Part shown: piece by piece, positions 21,320 through 32,733 of the stretch
Layout: every line of letters starts with the position of its first letter
Position numbering within the stretch: the first letter of the stretch is position 1
NCBI GenBank assembly: GCA_030762895.1
Contig: CM061062.1
Location: 233,233,879 to 233,297,878 of the forward strand
DNA: 64,000 bases
Direction of reading: 5' to 3'
Source of the DNA: Sophora flavescens
Lineage: Eukaryota > Streptophyta > Magnoliopsida > Fabales > Fabaceae
The notes under the pieces: model-generated
Told to the model about the DNA's origin: nothing
Database searches by the model: none
Seen by the model: only the letters and a program-made list of their open reading frames with translations
Translations under genes and position numbers: made by a program

Positions 21320-21685
21320 AGCGGGGCGAACACACTTTCGCGAGGCGAACATTAGTTTTGGCGCGCTTTCAATTTTGGATTCTCGCGAGGCGAGAGTGTA
21401 TTCGCGGGGCGAATCTTCCAACTTCAATCTGTCACAGCCGTGACCTTCATCACGGCTAGGCCGTGATGGTCTCTGTCTTCCAGGGTCTTCAAACTCTCGC
21501 GTGGCGAGATGCAATTCTAGGCTGTGACCTTCATCACGGCTAGGCCGTGATGGTCTCTGACTTCCAGGTCTTCATGATTCGCGAGGCGATCAGACTATTC
21601 GCGGGGCGAGCCAGAGTGATGACTGTTGCTGCTTTATCTGATGTTCAGGATCGCGAGGCGAGCATCTACTCGCGGGGCGAGCATC
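21320..21685 (-). repeat. Palindrome cluster of LTR F (left copy)
   Basis: About ten sites of the form (T/C)TCGC-NNN-GCGA(G/A), with centre GAG, GGG or GTG: for example TTCGCGAGGCGAA (21337), TCTCGCGAGGCGAGA (21381), TTCGCGGGGCGAA (21401), TCTCGCGTGGCGAGA (21495). GAG and GGG centres tend to alternate. Mixed in are two TCACGGC-TAG-GCCGTGA sites (21450, 21534) and TCACAGCCGTGA (21432). All lie upstream of the TATA-like site in the element's own direction. Confidence 0.88.
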
Positions 21686-21946
21686 TCCAGAATGGCAATT
21701 TCCACTATTTCTTGACTTTCCTTGACTCCTGGAGCTTCACTTCTAACCTGAAACAATAAAAAGACACAAAAAGTGTAATTCTATTCAAAATAGACTAAAA
21801 ACTACTAAAAATGCCTAGAACGAGTAAAAGTCTACTTAGGAATAAAACAAGGCCAAATTTGGGCAAAAACGAGATTGAACTCGAATAATTTGCATAAAAA
21901 CCATAGTCCATCTAGTTATAAAACTAGATAAGCCGAAGGCTTGTCA

Positions 21947-23612
21947 AAACACCCCAAACTTAAACCTTGCTTGTCCCCAAGCAAGTTAAAACTCAAAAAG
22001 GACTCAAGACTTGGCAAGCCTAAAGGAATCAATCGATTTCGCACAAATTTCATGCAATCAAAACAGTTTTTTCTCCAATGATCTCCCTCCCTACATTAAC
22101 GTAATCCCTACATTCATTTACTTTAAACAATTGAGAACTTCACCACTCATGCAATCATTAATCTAAGTTGAGGATCAGGGTCACACACAAAAGGAAGATC
22201 ACCAATTTCAAACAACTGCCTTCCTCACAAGGGTATGTAAAATTTCACTCATTCGCTCAAATTTGTCTAGGCTATCGACTTTTCCCTCAATTTCACATAT
22301 CAAGAGCACTTCCCATGAATTTGATTTTCATCTCAAAAATAGTTCCCACGGAAATATGCATGCAACATCAGAAGGTCTTTTAAAGGTTGTAATGGGGCCT
22401 GGCTCAAGGTAGGATATTCAAGGATATTAGGCTTAAGTCCCTAGGAACTAAGAGAGCATGAGCATTAAACACATTTTCCACTCAAATTCCTTTTTCTATT
22501 TTTTTTTAAATCAACCTTTATTTTTCTTTTTCTCACCCCCAATATGACACATCACCTTGTAGCCACCCCAAACTTAGTTCCTCACAACCCTTCTCTTGCT
22601 ACGCTTCCATGTTCTCCTAATCCTAAGATTGGGTTAACATGGTTTTTCAGATTTTTGGCTTGTAATATAGGGTCATCAAGAAACAATAAGCTAAATAGGC
22701 TCAACGTGGCTAACTATTAGGGATGGTTCTTTTTAGGCCAAGTAGTTATTCAAAGAAAATTGCCTAAATCATTTGATGCAACATATAAACATGCAAACCA
22801 TGAAGAGATTCAAGCAAATCCGGGAAAGTGCAACTTAACAGTGATTCACACATTCAAAAACAAAGTTGGAGGCTCAAATACTCACTTGGACATTTTGCAA
22901 ATTGTTTGACCGAGATACGATTCCTAATGTCTGCACCCCCTCACCCCAAACTTATCATAAATCAAGTAATCATAATAAAATTCTCAAAGTTCAATTTTCA
23001 ATTTTTCACATGGGGATCAATTTTCTATTTTCAGAATCTAGGGGGAAATCATCGATGGTCAATATAATTCATGCAATCAGTCTATGCTCAATTTAATTAA
23101 ATTCCAACAAGCTTGCCGACACACTATTCATACACAAACTCTTGATCTTCTCAAATTATTCAAGAGTAACAAACAAAAAACAAAGCAAAAACCAAAAATA
23201 AAAGTGAGGAGAGGAGAGGATGTTCCCTGATCAAGTGGCCATGGTTGCCTCCTCATCCAAGTGATATCACGTCGTCCCTTCCCTTGCATAGCATCCTGGA
23301 AGAACTCCTGCAAATTAAAACCTTAATTGCATATTCGCGAGGCGAGAGACCACTCGCGAGGCGAATCTGGAAAAATTGTTTCCACGCTTTCCAGAATAGC
23401 GAGGCGAGTAGTATCTCGCGAGGCGAATCTGGAATTCCACAGATGATGATGCCCATAATCGCGAGGCGAAGGTATACTTCGCGACGCGAGACAGAAAAAT
23501 GAGCAAGCCTCTGAGATTCAGGGCTCCTGTCTCGTGCCGCCACTGTGGATTCGCGTGGCGAATCAAGACTTTTTTTTCTTTTTAATAGTAATACGAATGA
23601 AAATGACAGAAA
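21947..23612 (-). mobile_element. Element F interior, noncoding part between gag and the 3' LTR
   Basis: It begins at the LTR with AAACACCCCAAACTTAAACC, the reverse of an Athila-type polypurine tract. It then holds AT-rich sequence without recognisable coding domains where an autonomous Athila would carry protease to integrase and its 3' spacer. A second palindrome cluster lies at 23335-23565. Confidence 0.8.
23335..23565 (-). repeat. Second palindrome cluster of element F, after the coding region
   Basis: Seven or so TCGC-NNN-GCGA sites (for example TTCGCGAGGCGAG at about 23334, TCTCGCGAGGCGAA near 23414, CTTCGCGACGCGAG near 23477, ATTCGCGTGGCGAAT near 23549). It begins about 70-100 bp downstream (minus strand) of the conserved AAGCGCTTCTTGGGAGGCAACC block, the same relative place as the second cluster in element G. 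Confidence 0.82.
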
Positions 23613-24659
23613 CTAAAACCAAAGGATACCTAGCTTGGGTTGCCTCCCAAGAAGCGCTTGTTTAACGTCCCGAGCCTGACTCATTAAGAAGCATCCACCT
23701 GGATCCCATAGCCTGTGGTACAAGGGCCAAGAGATGCTCATCATGTGAGATCTTCCACCCGGATCCCATGGTTTGTGAAGTGGCCCTTGCCGAAGCAATA
23801 CGACTTTATCCACAATTCCATCTGGCCCGTGTGTGAAAATTACATTGACCTCTGTAAATATGAACTCATTTCCTCTCGGGTCAATTGGTGTTTTCTCGAG
23901 GAAGTGTGCCAGGCAAGTGGGAGGGATTAACTTACCAGTGTCCACACATGCATGCAAGCCAACATATTTATCTAATGCAGCAATTTCAGGTTGCTTGGCA
24001 AGCATGGTGGAGTCCACTACCACTTTATCTTCATTTTGAACTCTACCCCCTTGATCCGGTGCCTTGTCACTTGTCAACTCCTCTTTCTCCGGTTGCTCTT
24101 CCTCAACATGTGGTAGTTCTTCCTCAACTTCCTGAGAACTAGTTGCATCACATTGGTTCTTAGGGTTGTTCTCGGTATCACCTGGGAGAGTCTCTGGGAG
24201 ATGTTCATTTATTTGCTTTGCGAGTTGGGCAATCTGCATCTCTAGATTCTGAATTGCCGACCCTGTATGAGTGGCCAACTTATCTATGGCTGTGCTTGAA
24301 TCGATTGCCAACTTCTCAACTGCCGCATTCAGCTTCTCAAGAGCCAACTCCCAAGGTTGTCTTCCACCATCCGGTTGAGGTTGTTGTTGCCAGTTCTGTT
24401 GAGGTTGTGGTTGCCAAGCTAGACCATCGCCAGCATTACTCCAAGCGAAACCCGGATGGTCTCCCCTCATATAACCCCAATACTGATCCTGACTCTGATA
24501 TTTGTCCTGGGGCACGCTGTTATAGAAATTATGGCACGAGTCCACATATTCTTGAGAGTAGTAGAAAGGACAGCTCCAAGTGTCATGGTCTCCATTACAA
24601 TATTCGCAACCCGGAAGCATTCCCTCGTGTACCTCGCATACAAAACAAGGCAAGACCAA
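23613..24659 (-). CDS. Element F gag-derived open reading frame (348 codons, Athila type)
   Basis: An uninterrupted minus-strand frame. Near residue 18 it has the Athila nucleocapsid finger C-x2-C-x3-H-x4-C (CEYCNGDHDTWSC), matching CDFCGGDHDNGIC in element G. Gln-rich and Trp-containing repeats follow (WQPQPQQNWQQQPQP), then a coiled-coil-like segment (SAIQNLEMQIAQLAKQINEHLPETLPGDTENNPK) typical of Athila gag, and an acidic stretch. From about residue 225 the sequence is no longer typical gag. Its end, ARDVKQALLGRQPKL, is a translation of the conserved post-pol block AAGCGCTTCTTGGGAGGCAACC. The capsid N-terminus and all of pol are missing. The frame is intact and may be translated, perhaps as a truncated RNA-binding protein using partner proteins from full elements. 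Confidence 0.75.
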   Translation of the reverse strand: MVLPCFVCEVHEGMLPGCEYCNGDHDTWSCPFYYSQEYVDSCHNFYNSVPQDKYQSQDQYWGYMRGDHPGFAWSNAGDGLAWQPQPQQNWQQQPQPDGGRQPWELALEKLNAAVEKLAIDSSTAIDKLATHTGSAIQNLEMQIAQLAKQINEHLPETLPGDTENNPKNQCDATSSQEVEEELPHVEEEQPEKEELTSDKAPDQGGRVQNEDKVVVDSTMLAKQPEIAALDKYVGLHACVDTGKLIPPTCLAHFLEKTPIDPRGNEFIFTEVNVIFTHGPDGIVDKVVLLRQGPLHKPWDPGGRSHMMSISWPLYHRLWDPGGCFLMSQARDVKQALLGRQPKLGILWF

Positions 24660-24782
24660 GTGGAATCAAAGAAGTAGATAGAGATAATAGTAAATAAAAA
24701 GAAAATAATAGAAATAAAAATAAAAACAAAAATAACTTAACCAAATAATCAAATTTCCCTAAAATTAGAAAAATTGGTTGTG

Positions 24783-24804
24783 CCAATCCCCGGCAACGGC
24801 GCCA
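24783..24804 (-). other. Primer binding site, tRNA-Asp type (element F)
   Basis: The minus strand reads TGGCGCCGTTGCCGGGGATTGG, the site usual in Athila/Tat-group elements, 6 bp inside the right LTR. It sets the orientation of F. Confidence 0.92.
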
Positions 24805-24810
24805 AAAACT

Positions 24811-26310
24811 TGTTGAGTCACCGGCAAGTGTACCGGGTCGTCGCAAGTAATAAAATAAACACGGTAAGTAATTAACGAGGTCGAACTCAGGGATTGGGCT
24901 ACCAATTCGAATAATCTGCGGGAAATCAGATACGTTTGGTCAAGTTATAGAAGGTGGTTGAGAGAGAAGATAGGATTGAATTCAAATTAACAAATCTAAT
25001 AAAATAATTAACTAAAAATCTGAAATTAAAATATCCAAGGTCTCAAATCCACCTACCCAATCATGTATAGTACCCAAGTGATGATGAATTCCTCCCTAAG
25101 TTCAATTACAATGTCAACCGGGACCCCCCAAATTCTCCTATATCCACTGTCGTGCTCAATAGGACGTATTCGACGATTGGATTAATTACTTACTAGGTCT
25201 CATAATCCTAATCTCGAATTCTATTAATTCTTGTTCCCTATAAGGTTGCACTAATCTCCTAAATCCACTGTCGTGCTCATTATTCGATTAGTGATCCCAA
25301 TCCAAGTTCTAAAACGCGAATCACCGATCAGCCTCAAACACGTTTAACTAGTCAATCACGCAACACATATGATCAACGCAATCAAATCAGAATTGGAAAA
25401 CATAAATTGAGACAAGGGAGAAAGACATACATCACATCGAATCTACACCACCATGGGCGGCTTCATTGCTCCCTCGGACGAGGGGATTAGTTCCTCATGC
25501 TCATAGACAAACAATCGGACATAATCTCCATAATAAAACAAGAAAAGAAAAGGGGAGACGCAGCTCCAGAAGAAACAAGGATTCGTAACTACTGATCTAA
25601 ACAAGTGGAAAAACTTCGATTCCCCATTCTGATCTGAAACAGCCTATAAATAAGGATTCTGGTTCTCGGCCTCTAGCGGGGCGAACACACTTTCGCGAGG
25701 CGAACATTAGTTTTGGCGCGCTTTCAATTTTGGATTCTCGCGAGGCGAGAGTGTATTCGCGGGGCGAGTCTTCCAACTTCAATCTGTCACAGCCGTGACC
25801 TTCATCACGGCTAGGCCGTGATGGTCTCTGTCTTCCAGGGTCTTCAAACTCTCGCGTGGCGAGATGCTTTCGCGGGGCGAGATTCAATTCTAGGCTGTGA
25901 CCTTCATCACGGCTAGACCGTGATGGTCTCTGACTTCCAGGTCTTCATGATTCGCGAGGCGATCGGACTATTCGCGGGGCGAGCCAGAGTGATGACTGTT
26001 GCTGCTTTATCTGATGTTCAGGCTCGCGAGGCGAGCATCTACTCACGGGGCGAGCATCTCCAGAATGGCAATTTCCACTATTTCTTGACTTTCCTTGACT
26101 CCTGTTCTAACCTGAAACAATAAAAAGACACAAAAAGCGTAATTCTATTCAAAATAGACTAAAAACTACTAAAAATGCCTAGAACGAGTAAAAGTCTACT
26201 TAGGAATAAAACAAGGCCAAATTTGGGCGAAAACGAGATTGAACTCGAATAATTTGCACAAAAACCACAGTCCATCTAGTTATAAAACTAGATAAACCGA
26301 AGGCTTATCA
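24811..26310 (-). mobile_element. Element F LTR, right copy (5' LTR)
   Basis: 1500 bp and very similar to the left copy. Compared with it, this copy has one extra CTTTCGCGGGGCGAG palindrome unit and lacks a 9-base stretch near 26105. Its palindrome cluster is at about 25675-26062 and the TATA-like site at 25643-25655. The high similarity of the LTR pair suggests a fairly recent insertion. Confidence 0.95.
25675..26062 (-). repeat. Palindrome cluster of LTR F (right copy)
   Basis: Same order of TCGC-NNN-GCGA and TCACGGC-TAG-GCCGTGA sites as in 21320-21685, with one additional TTTCGCGGGGCGAG site near 25870. Confidence 0.88.
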
Positions 26311-29300
26311 ATGGGATTCCTAATTAAATGCTTATGACACACTTTAAAGTGATCATGATTACTTTTTCAAATTATAATCTATTTTATTCCAAAAACCATT
26401 TAAACCTTCCTTAAATGATCCAAACCATGCCCTAAACCAAAACTTCCTCTCCAAGCCTTGCTCCCTCTCCTCTAGGCCGTGCACCCCTCCCACTTCCTCT
26501 ATAAATACCACTCTTCATCCTCACTTCATCACTTTCCTTCCTTCTACTCCATTAAAATTCTTAAGCTTTCATATTTTTCTTAACTTCAAGCTTCCAAAGC
26601 TCTAGTTTTTCTTCTTCTTTTCACTAAGTGTTCTTCACCAAAGTTGTTCCTCTTGCTTAGGTTAATACTCTCATGTATTATTTTCTTTAAAAACTTCATC
26701 TTTTTCTAAAGTTTCTTCTTTATGTCATAAATGAGCTTTTATCTTCAAAAATCTCTCAAAAATGGTAGAAAACTCCTTTTGAGTTGAGACCAATTTCTAT
26801 GGTCTTGTATTTACTTGTAGTTTAACATACTAAGAGGTTGTATAAATCAAAAATCCCCATCCTCTATGAGGAGGCTGAATCTACTCATGATGGCCTAGGG
26901 AGTGTTTTGTTTCAACTACTTTTACATGATCATGTGTTAGTTTTTTTTTTTAAGTGTTCCTTGATCATTGAATCCATAAATCTTGGAAGGTTTTGATAGC
27001 TTGTTTTCCCATGATGGACAAAACTATGTATTAGTGGCCTAGGATACTATGTTTCAACTTATCCAAGTGTGATCATGAACTTCGAACCCTAATACATTGT
27101 GATGCTTTACTTTATTCTTGGTTCATTTATTTATTGTGCTTTCTTTATGGCTTTCCTTACTCGTGCTTATTTATTTTTATGTCATTATGCTTCTGTTCAT
27201 GTCATTTACTTTCATGTTCTTTATATTCATGTCTTTTATTTTATGTCATTTATATTTTTGCCATTTACTTTATGTCATTTACTTTTATGTCATTTATATT
27301 TATGCCATTTACTTTATGTCATTTACATTATGCCATTTACTTTTATGTCATTTATGTTTATGTCATTTATGATTCATTTACTTATGTCATTATGCTTTAA
27401 TTACTTATAGGCTTATGTTGTTCTTACTTTATGTGCTTATGAGCTTTGTTATTTAAAGTCCTATGTTGCTCCCAATATGATCATAGACTTGAGCTCCATA
27501 AGTTATTGGATGCTAAAAGGTCTAATAGATTGGAAAAATTTAAAGTTTTCTATCATGAAAACCCAAGGATAGCCGAATCTTAAAGGTTATGGACTTAGGG
27601 TGTTTCGTTTTTCATTTTCCAAAGTGATCATGGTTTTGAGCTCCTTACTATTAATGGATGCTAAACCAAAGAGATTGGAAAGTTTAAATGTTCCTAGCCT
27701 ATCTTATTGGTCAAGGCCGAATCTCCATCAAGTGTAACTTGGTGGGATTTTTGTTCAACTTTGTTTAAAGTAATCTTGTTTTAAACTCCTAGCACTTAAG
27801 GATCATAAATCCCTAAGTTGCATGTGTTTTGGAAACTTCTAGCACTTAAGGATCATAAATCCAAGAGTCGCATAAATTTCGTAAACCCCTAATCCTAGTT
27901 TATTGTATGAACTGAACCTATACCTTGTGGTTAGTGTTCTTTGATTGAGTTTTAACTCATGATTTCATGTTTTGTAACCTTAGACTTCCATCTCGGAGGA
28001 AACGAGGACGTTCATGGTATACCTCTTCGAGTATCTAATCTTCTTACCTTCATAGAAGGCGGAGTTAATATTTTGTGGTGTGACGACGAGGAGCTTCGAG
28101 TTCGGGAGTTCGGTGATAACCCGGGTGGGGGAAAGAATCAACCTATCGTCGGAATCGATAAGTAGTAAATTATGTAGTAATTATGTAGGGCGACCTAAAC
28201 CCTACTAGAAGTCGAATAATTGACAAGACCATAATAGCTTTAAATTGATTTTATAAAACATCCATGGTGATTTGGGGATTGTAGGTTGATCGATATTAGG
28301 TTGATGTTTATATTGTTGATGGTTGATTTGAGTTTTATTACCTTTATTGAACTGATTTAGTGCTATGTTGATGTTTTGAAATATCTTTGATTGACTTGAT
28401 GTTATGCATGATCTGTGTGGTATTTACTTTATGCTTAGTGGGTTAAGCGAAGATATATATGTGGTCTAAGAGATGAGTTGTTTTGGGCGTGAGGATCATG
28501 ATGATTTTTAGAGGTGCCTAACCTACATGAAATATGTTAAAGAGGTGTTGTGACATAGAGCATGTGTTGAGGTCTTGATGAGAGGTTAAGGCACTAGGTT
28601 ATGACCATAGGAGTCTGCGAGGATCATAAGTTGTGTTGTTTCTATTACCATATGTGGGACATATACAAGACCCGAAGTCCTTGTGGGACCGTCCAAAGGG
28701 TAAACTTAACTTGTGCAGCTACGAGTGTCATTGCTTTGCATTAGCACCTCTGGGAGTGGACGAGGTGTGCACCAGGATCATCGTGCAGCTATAGTGTCAT
28801 TGCTTTGCATGAGCACCCACGGTCCGGGGTGTGCACCGGGTTTAATGTGCAGCTATTGTGTCATTGCTTTGCATGAGCATTCTCACCATGACTAAGGATG
28901 TGCACCGGGAATGGGACGTGTCGCTTGGACGACTGACCGATAACCATAACTATGATAGGGAAACCATAGCCATTTTCAGTATCAAGTTTTAGTTGTAGGA
29001 GTGAGGGTAGGATGGATATAAGAATTTTATGGAAGATGGATGACTTGACTGATGTTGTGTCTGTGATTATTACTGTATAGTTTACTGTGACTCTTTTCCG
29101 CTTTTGATAATAGAACTGTTTCTTATCCCCTGTTTATTTCTGTATGTTGTATTTTGTCTCCATGTGGAACCGTACGAGAAGACCTTGTGGATGAACGTAA
29201 CCAGGAGGAGTTGGATGGAACTCCCTACGAACCGGATGCTGAAGGACGAGCTGTGACCCATGGTGATTAGGGTCTAGTTAGTTATGGCCAGTGCGTCTGT

Positions 29301-29574
29301 GTCGTGAAGCTTTATCTTTCCGCTTATGTTTTGTATAACTATGCACCAGTTCGGGATCCTATTGATGGGATGCCCTGAAACAGTGTTTGGATATCTCTGA
29401 TGCTTTAAGTATGTGTAATATATTTATGTTTGCATATAATGTTCTATATGAATCTATTTTCTTAAGAAATTAAGTTTCAATTTTTACGTAATTTTCACGT
29501 TAAGCGTGCGATTAAGTAATTAAATAATGAGGTTTTAAACTAAATGACACAAAGGGGCACAACGGGGTGTCTCA
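26311..29574 (+). mobile_element. Element C 3' LTR, right part
   Basis: It resumes after the ATGGG duplication of F (26311-26315) and runs to GGGGTGTCTCA. TATA box TATAAATA at 26500-26507. The TATGTCATTTAC repeat is at 27235-27395 and the GTGTGCACCGGG array at 28708-28915, one unit shorter than in the 5' LTR. The EELDG remnant is at about 29177-29270. Then the target duplication CATGA. Confidence 0.95.
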
Positions 29575-29579
29575 CATGA
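29575..29579. repeat. Target site duplication of element C, right copy (CATGA)
   Basis: Matches 13227-13231. Confidence 0.93.
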
Positions 29580-32500
29580 CACTTCTATAATTCAACTTCT
29601 ATCCTAATCTCTGGAGACCCCAACTTCACTTTGTTTAAAATGAGTTGATCAGGTCCAAAATTTTGGCCATAAAAGGCACAACGTGTTAGTCCACTACACT
29701 GCCCAAAACTCCTAGTACAATGTGCAACGTGCATGAATATCCATAGCATACTATCCAAATCAAGGCATATTAATCAAGGCATATGGATTTCATTGTCCGT
29801 CAAGGCACAATGATACAACGTAGCATGATATACCCTGCCCTTCAAGATACTCAGACAAAACAACTTTGGGCATGTCTGCCGAATGTATGAAAAACATTTT
29901 ATTATCGAGGCTTTTCTTTGTGTATAATTCTTTCCTTATCGAAGCTCAAAGGCTCATGACCTCCATAACTTTTCAATGTATTAAAATTTGTAAACACGGG
30001 ACATTTGAGTCCGAGTGTCCAATCACAAGAGTCTTAAACCGATGCACCACTCTAAGAAATTGTGGTAGTAGAAAACAACTTTACACCTTTACTTCGTTTA
30101 TCACATTTGTATAACGGATGTAGGACACACAGTCCACAACAACGTATAAGGACACAGAGTCCGCAGCAACATGACTGGATCATAGATCAACGTGTTTAAT
30201 TACACTAGTAGCCCGACGTCTCGGTTACTAGGTCCACTTTTCAACGTTATTTTCCGTTTAGTGAAAAACAAAACAAAATCAAATCTCCATAAATTATCCA
30301 AGTTTTTGGAATATTGTTTTGAGAAATTTTTTTTTTGTAAATTTTTATTATTATTTGAAATTCATTTTTCAAAAATAACCTTGATTTTAAAAATTCACTC
30401 TTTTTCAATAAAATCAAATTAATCTTCCTTTAAAAAAATTTCTTTTAAGTCAATAAATCAAAATATGCTTTTTCATAAAATTTCAAATGTTACAAAAATT
30501 AGAAATATAACCTTCAATTTCTTCTCTTTTTCAAACAAAATTTTCTTTTCAAAAACATTATTTATTTGTAAGCTTCTTTCATGATCTTGTTAAGATTTTT
30601 TTCTTAACTTATTATTTTGAGCTCTAACTAAGGTTAGGCTTTATATGCAACAACCAAACAATTACATCAATAAATCAACATATCCATATCATAATAAACA
30701 TTTTATAATCAACATAAACACTTAAATCATGTAAATCAAATAAAAATCAGCATATCAACTAAATCAAATCACTCATCAAACCAAGCATTATAACAAGCAT
30801 TCAACCAACACATCAAGCAAACACAGATAACACATAGTTATCATAACTTTAATATCCCTCAGGCTTTCTTCCCTTACCTCAGAGTAAAATGGTAATGAAA
30901 CTCGGTTGTGTTTTTTTAAGGAGGAATGACTCGGTTCGCATTACGATTGCAAATCTATACATAAACAAGTGTTTAACATAAGTAATTTTTTTTATATAAA
31001 ATCACCCTAATTTTATGCATGCATTCGGCCTTGCTTAGAAAATCATGCCATAAATTTTAAATTTTCACAAACTTTTGGATCTATGATCCTCAAGCATCAA
31101 GGAGGTAAAATAAAAACTTAAAACTTGAAAATAAAATTTTATAATCTTGGCCTCATGAACCATAGGTTTCGACCTTCTCAAGAAATGGTGGAAAAATATT
31201 ATTTTTCATCAATCTAATTTCATGCAAGTAAACTTTATAGTGTTCTAAGCATCATTTAGCTTAAAAAAATTTGAACAAGCCTCAACAACTCATCAAGTGA
31301 GTTTCGACCATCACAAGCCAACAAGGCTAGGAACTCTAAAATTTTTCAAACACCATTATTAAGCTACTAATGCAAAGAACTTAGTGTATTAACCATGCAA
31401 CCTTCCAAGTGATTTAAATTAGGCCTCACTATCTTAAAAAAAAAATAGATTTTTGGCCATAGAACCATCACAAGAAGGTATACATAGTCGGAAAAAAAAT
31501 GTTTTAGTTAAAAAAATTCATGAACCAAAGATCTAAAGCTATGCATGTGAGATTTTAGCAAAAACTCATCCTTTCTCCCTCTTGGTGTTTCGGCCACACC
31601 ATGATCATAGGGAGGATGATTTTCTCTTCACATGCAAGCCATTAAAATGAGAATAATGATGAGTAAGAAGTGGTAAAATCTTTTGCATGTAAAGGAAGAT
31701 GATTTCTTATTGATTACAAGTTAAAATTATAAGCATAAATCGTAGTAAAACGAACATGCATGTGAAAAATATGTTGCAAAATCACAACCTCTCCTCCTTA
31801 GGGTTTCAGTCAACCCCATTAAAATGGTCATAGGAGGGTTCGTTCCAACATGCAAAGGTTGATGAAGGTAGAAAGAAGTAGTAGAAGTTGAAAGAATTTA
31901 GTTTTGAAACAAAATAAACAAGCTTTCATGAATCAACTCAACATGCATGTGTATAAAATGAACATAGAAGAAAAGTGCAGAACAATAGTTGGAGATTATA
32001 CCTAGGAGCTGCAGAAAATTGAAGTCTTGAGAGCAACACTTAAGTTTGTTCGAGAACAAAAGGACTAGGAACCAGTGTAGTAGGAATGGCTTTGTGGAAA
32101 TGAAGGGAAAAAGTGATGAAGAGAGAACGGAACATGTATATATATAGAGTATATAGAGGAGGAGAGGCGCTGGTGCAGCAAAAAAGGGAGAGGAAAAATA
32201 AAAAATTTTAAAAATATTTTTAATATAAATTTTGAAATATAATAATTTATTACGATAATCATGATTTTGTGTCATAAAATTACTATTCATCTTACAAAGA
32301 ACTCAGATTTTCCTCACCCAAGACTCCAAAATCTGATACAAGTTATTTCCCTTAACTTTTGTTTCGTTCCGGTTAAATATCTGTACCGAATCAATCGTAT
32401 TTCTAATGAAAATCGTAACTGAAAAATCAATAAAAAAATTAACGAAAAATTTTAAAATTGTGGAAACATTGGAAATCGTAATTAGAAGCGCAATCATTTC

Positions 32501-32733
32501 GTTCACGAGTAAAAATTTCATTTTCTAATCAGTAAACTTGTACCGATAGAGAAAACGCAAATCGGGATTCGTCTGAATTTTCAGCTGAAATTTTTACTGG
32601 AGCTTCCTAAGATAGACTAAGTTATGAAAATGATTTTAGTTTATCAAAATAATCTCTAAAACTTTAAAATCAATTACTGGCAAGCACACACTTAAGCACA
32701 TATTAACAAGAAACAGAAAATCGGGGCGTTACA
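29580..32733 (-). mobile_element. Element B 5' LTR, outer (5') part
   Basis: On the minus strand it begins at 32733 with TGTAACGCCCCGATTTTC, close to the start of LTR A (TGTAACACCCCGATTTTC). It has the shared U3 block at about 32505-32590. It is AT-rich with short direct repeats such as CAAGGCATAT near 29762-29783. No protein-coding signal seen. It abuts the D fragment at 32734. Confidence 0.88.
32136..32157 (-). promoter_or_regulatory. TATA box region of LTR B
   Basis: The minus strand reads CTATATACTCTATATATATAC and is followed by a C/T-rich leader (GTTCCGTTCTCTCTTCATCAC), as in the other Tekay-like LTRs. Confidence 0.6.

Larger units (their letters stand above)
20457..21946 (-). mobile_element. 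Element F LTR, left copy (3' LTR of a minus-strand Athila-type element)
   Basis: 1490 bp, paired with 24811-26310. On the plus strand it runs TGTTGAGTCACCGG to GGCTTGTCA. Orientation is minus because the tRNA-Asp primer site lies beside the right copy and the polypurine tract beside the left copy. It carries the GC-rich palindrome cluster and a TATA-like site. Confidence 0.95.

Noticed and set aside
24218..24697. Plus-strand 159-codon frame across element F
   Set aside because: Antisense shadow of the gag-derived minus-strand ORF, with biased composition inherited from it.
29580..32733. Small AT-rich frames in LTR B that might be genes
   Set aside because: Low-complexity Phe/Leu/Ser/Lys strings in AT-rich DNA, with no homology I recognise.
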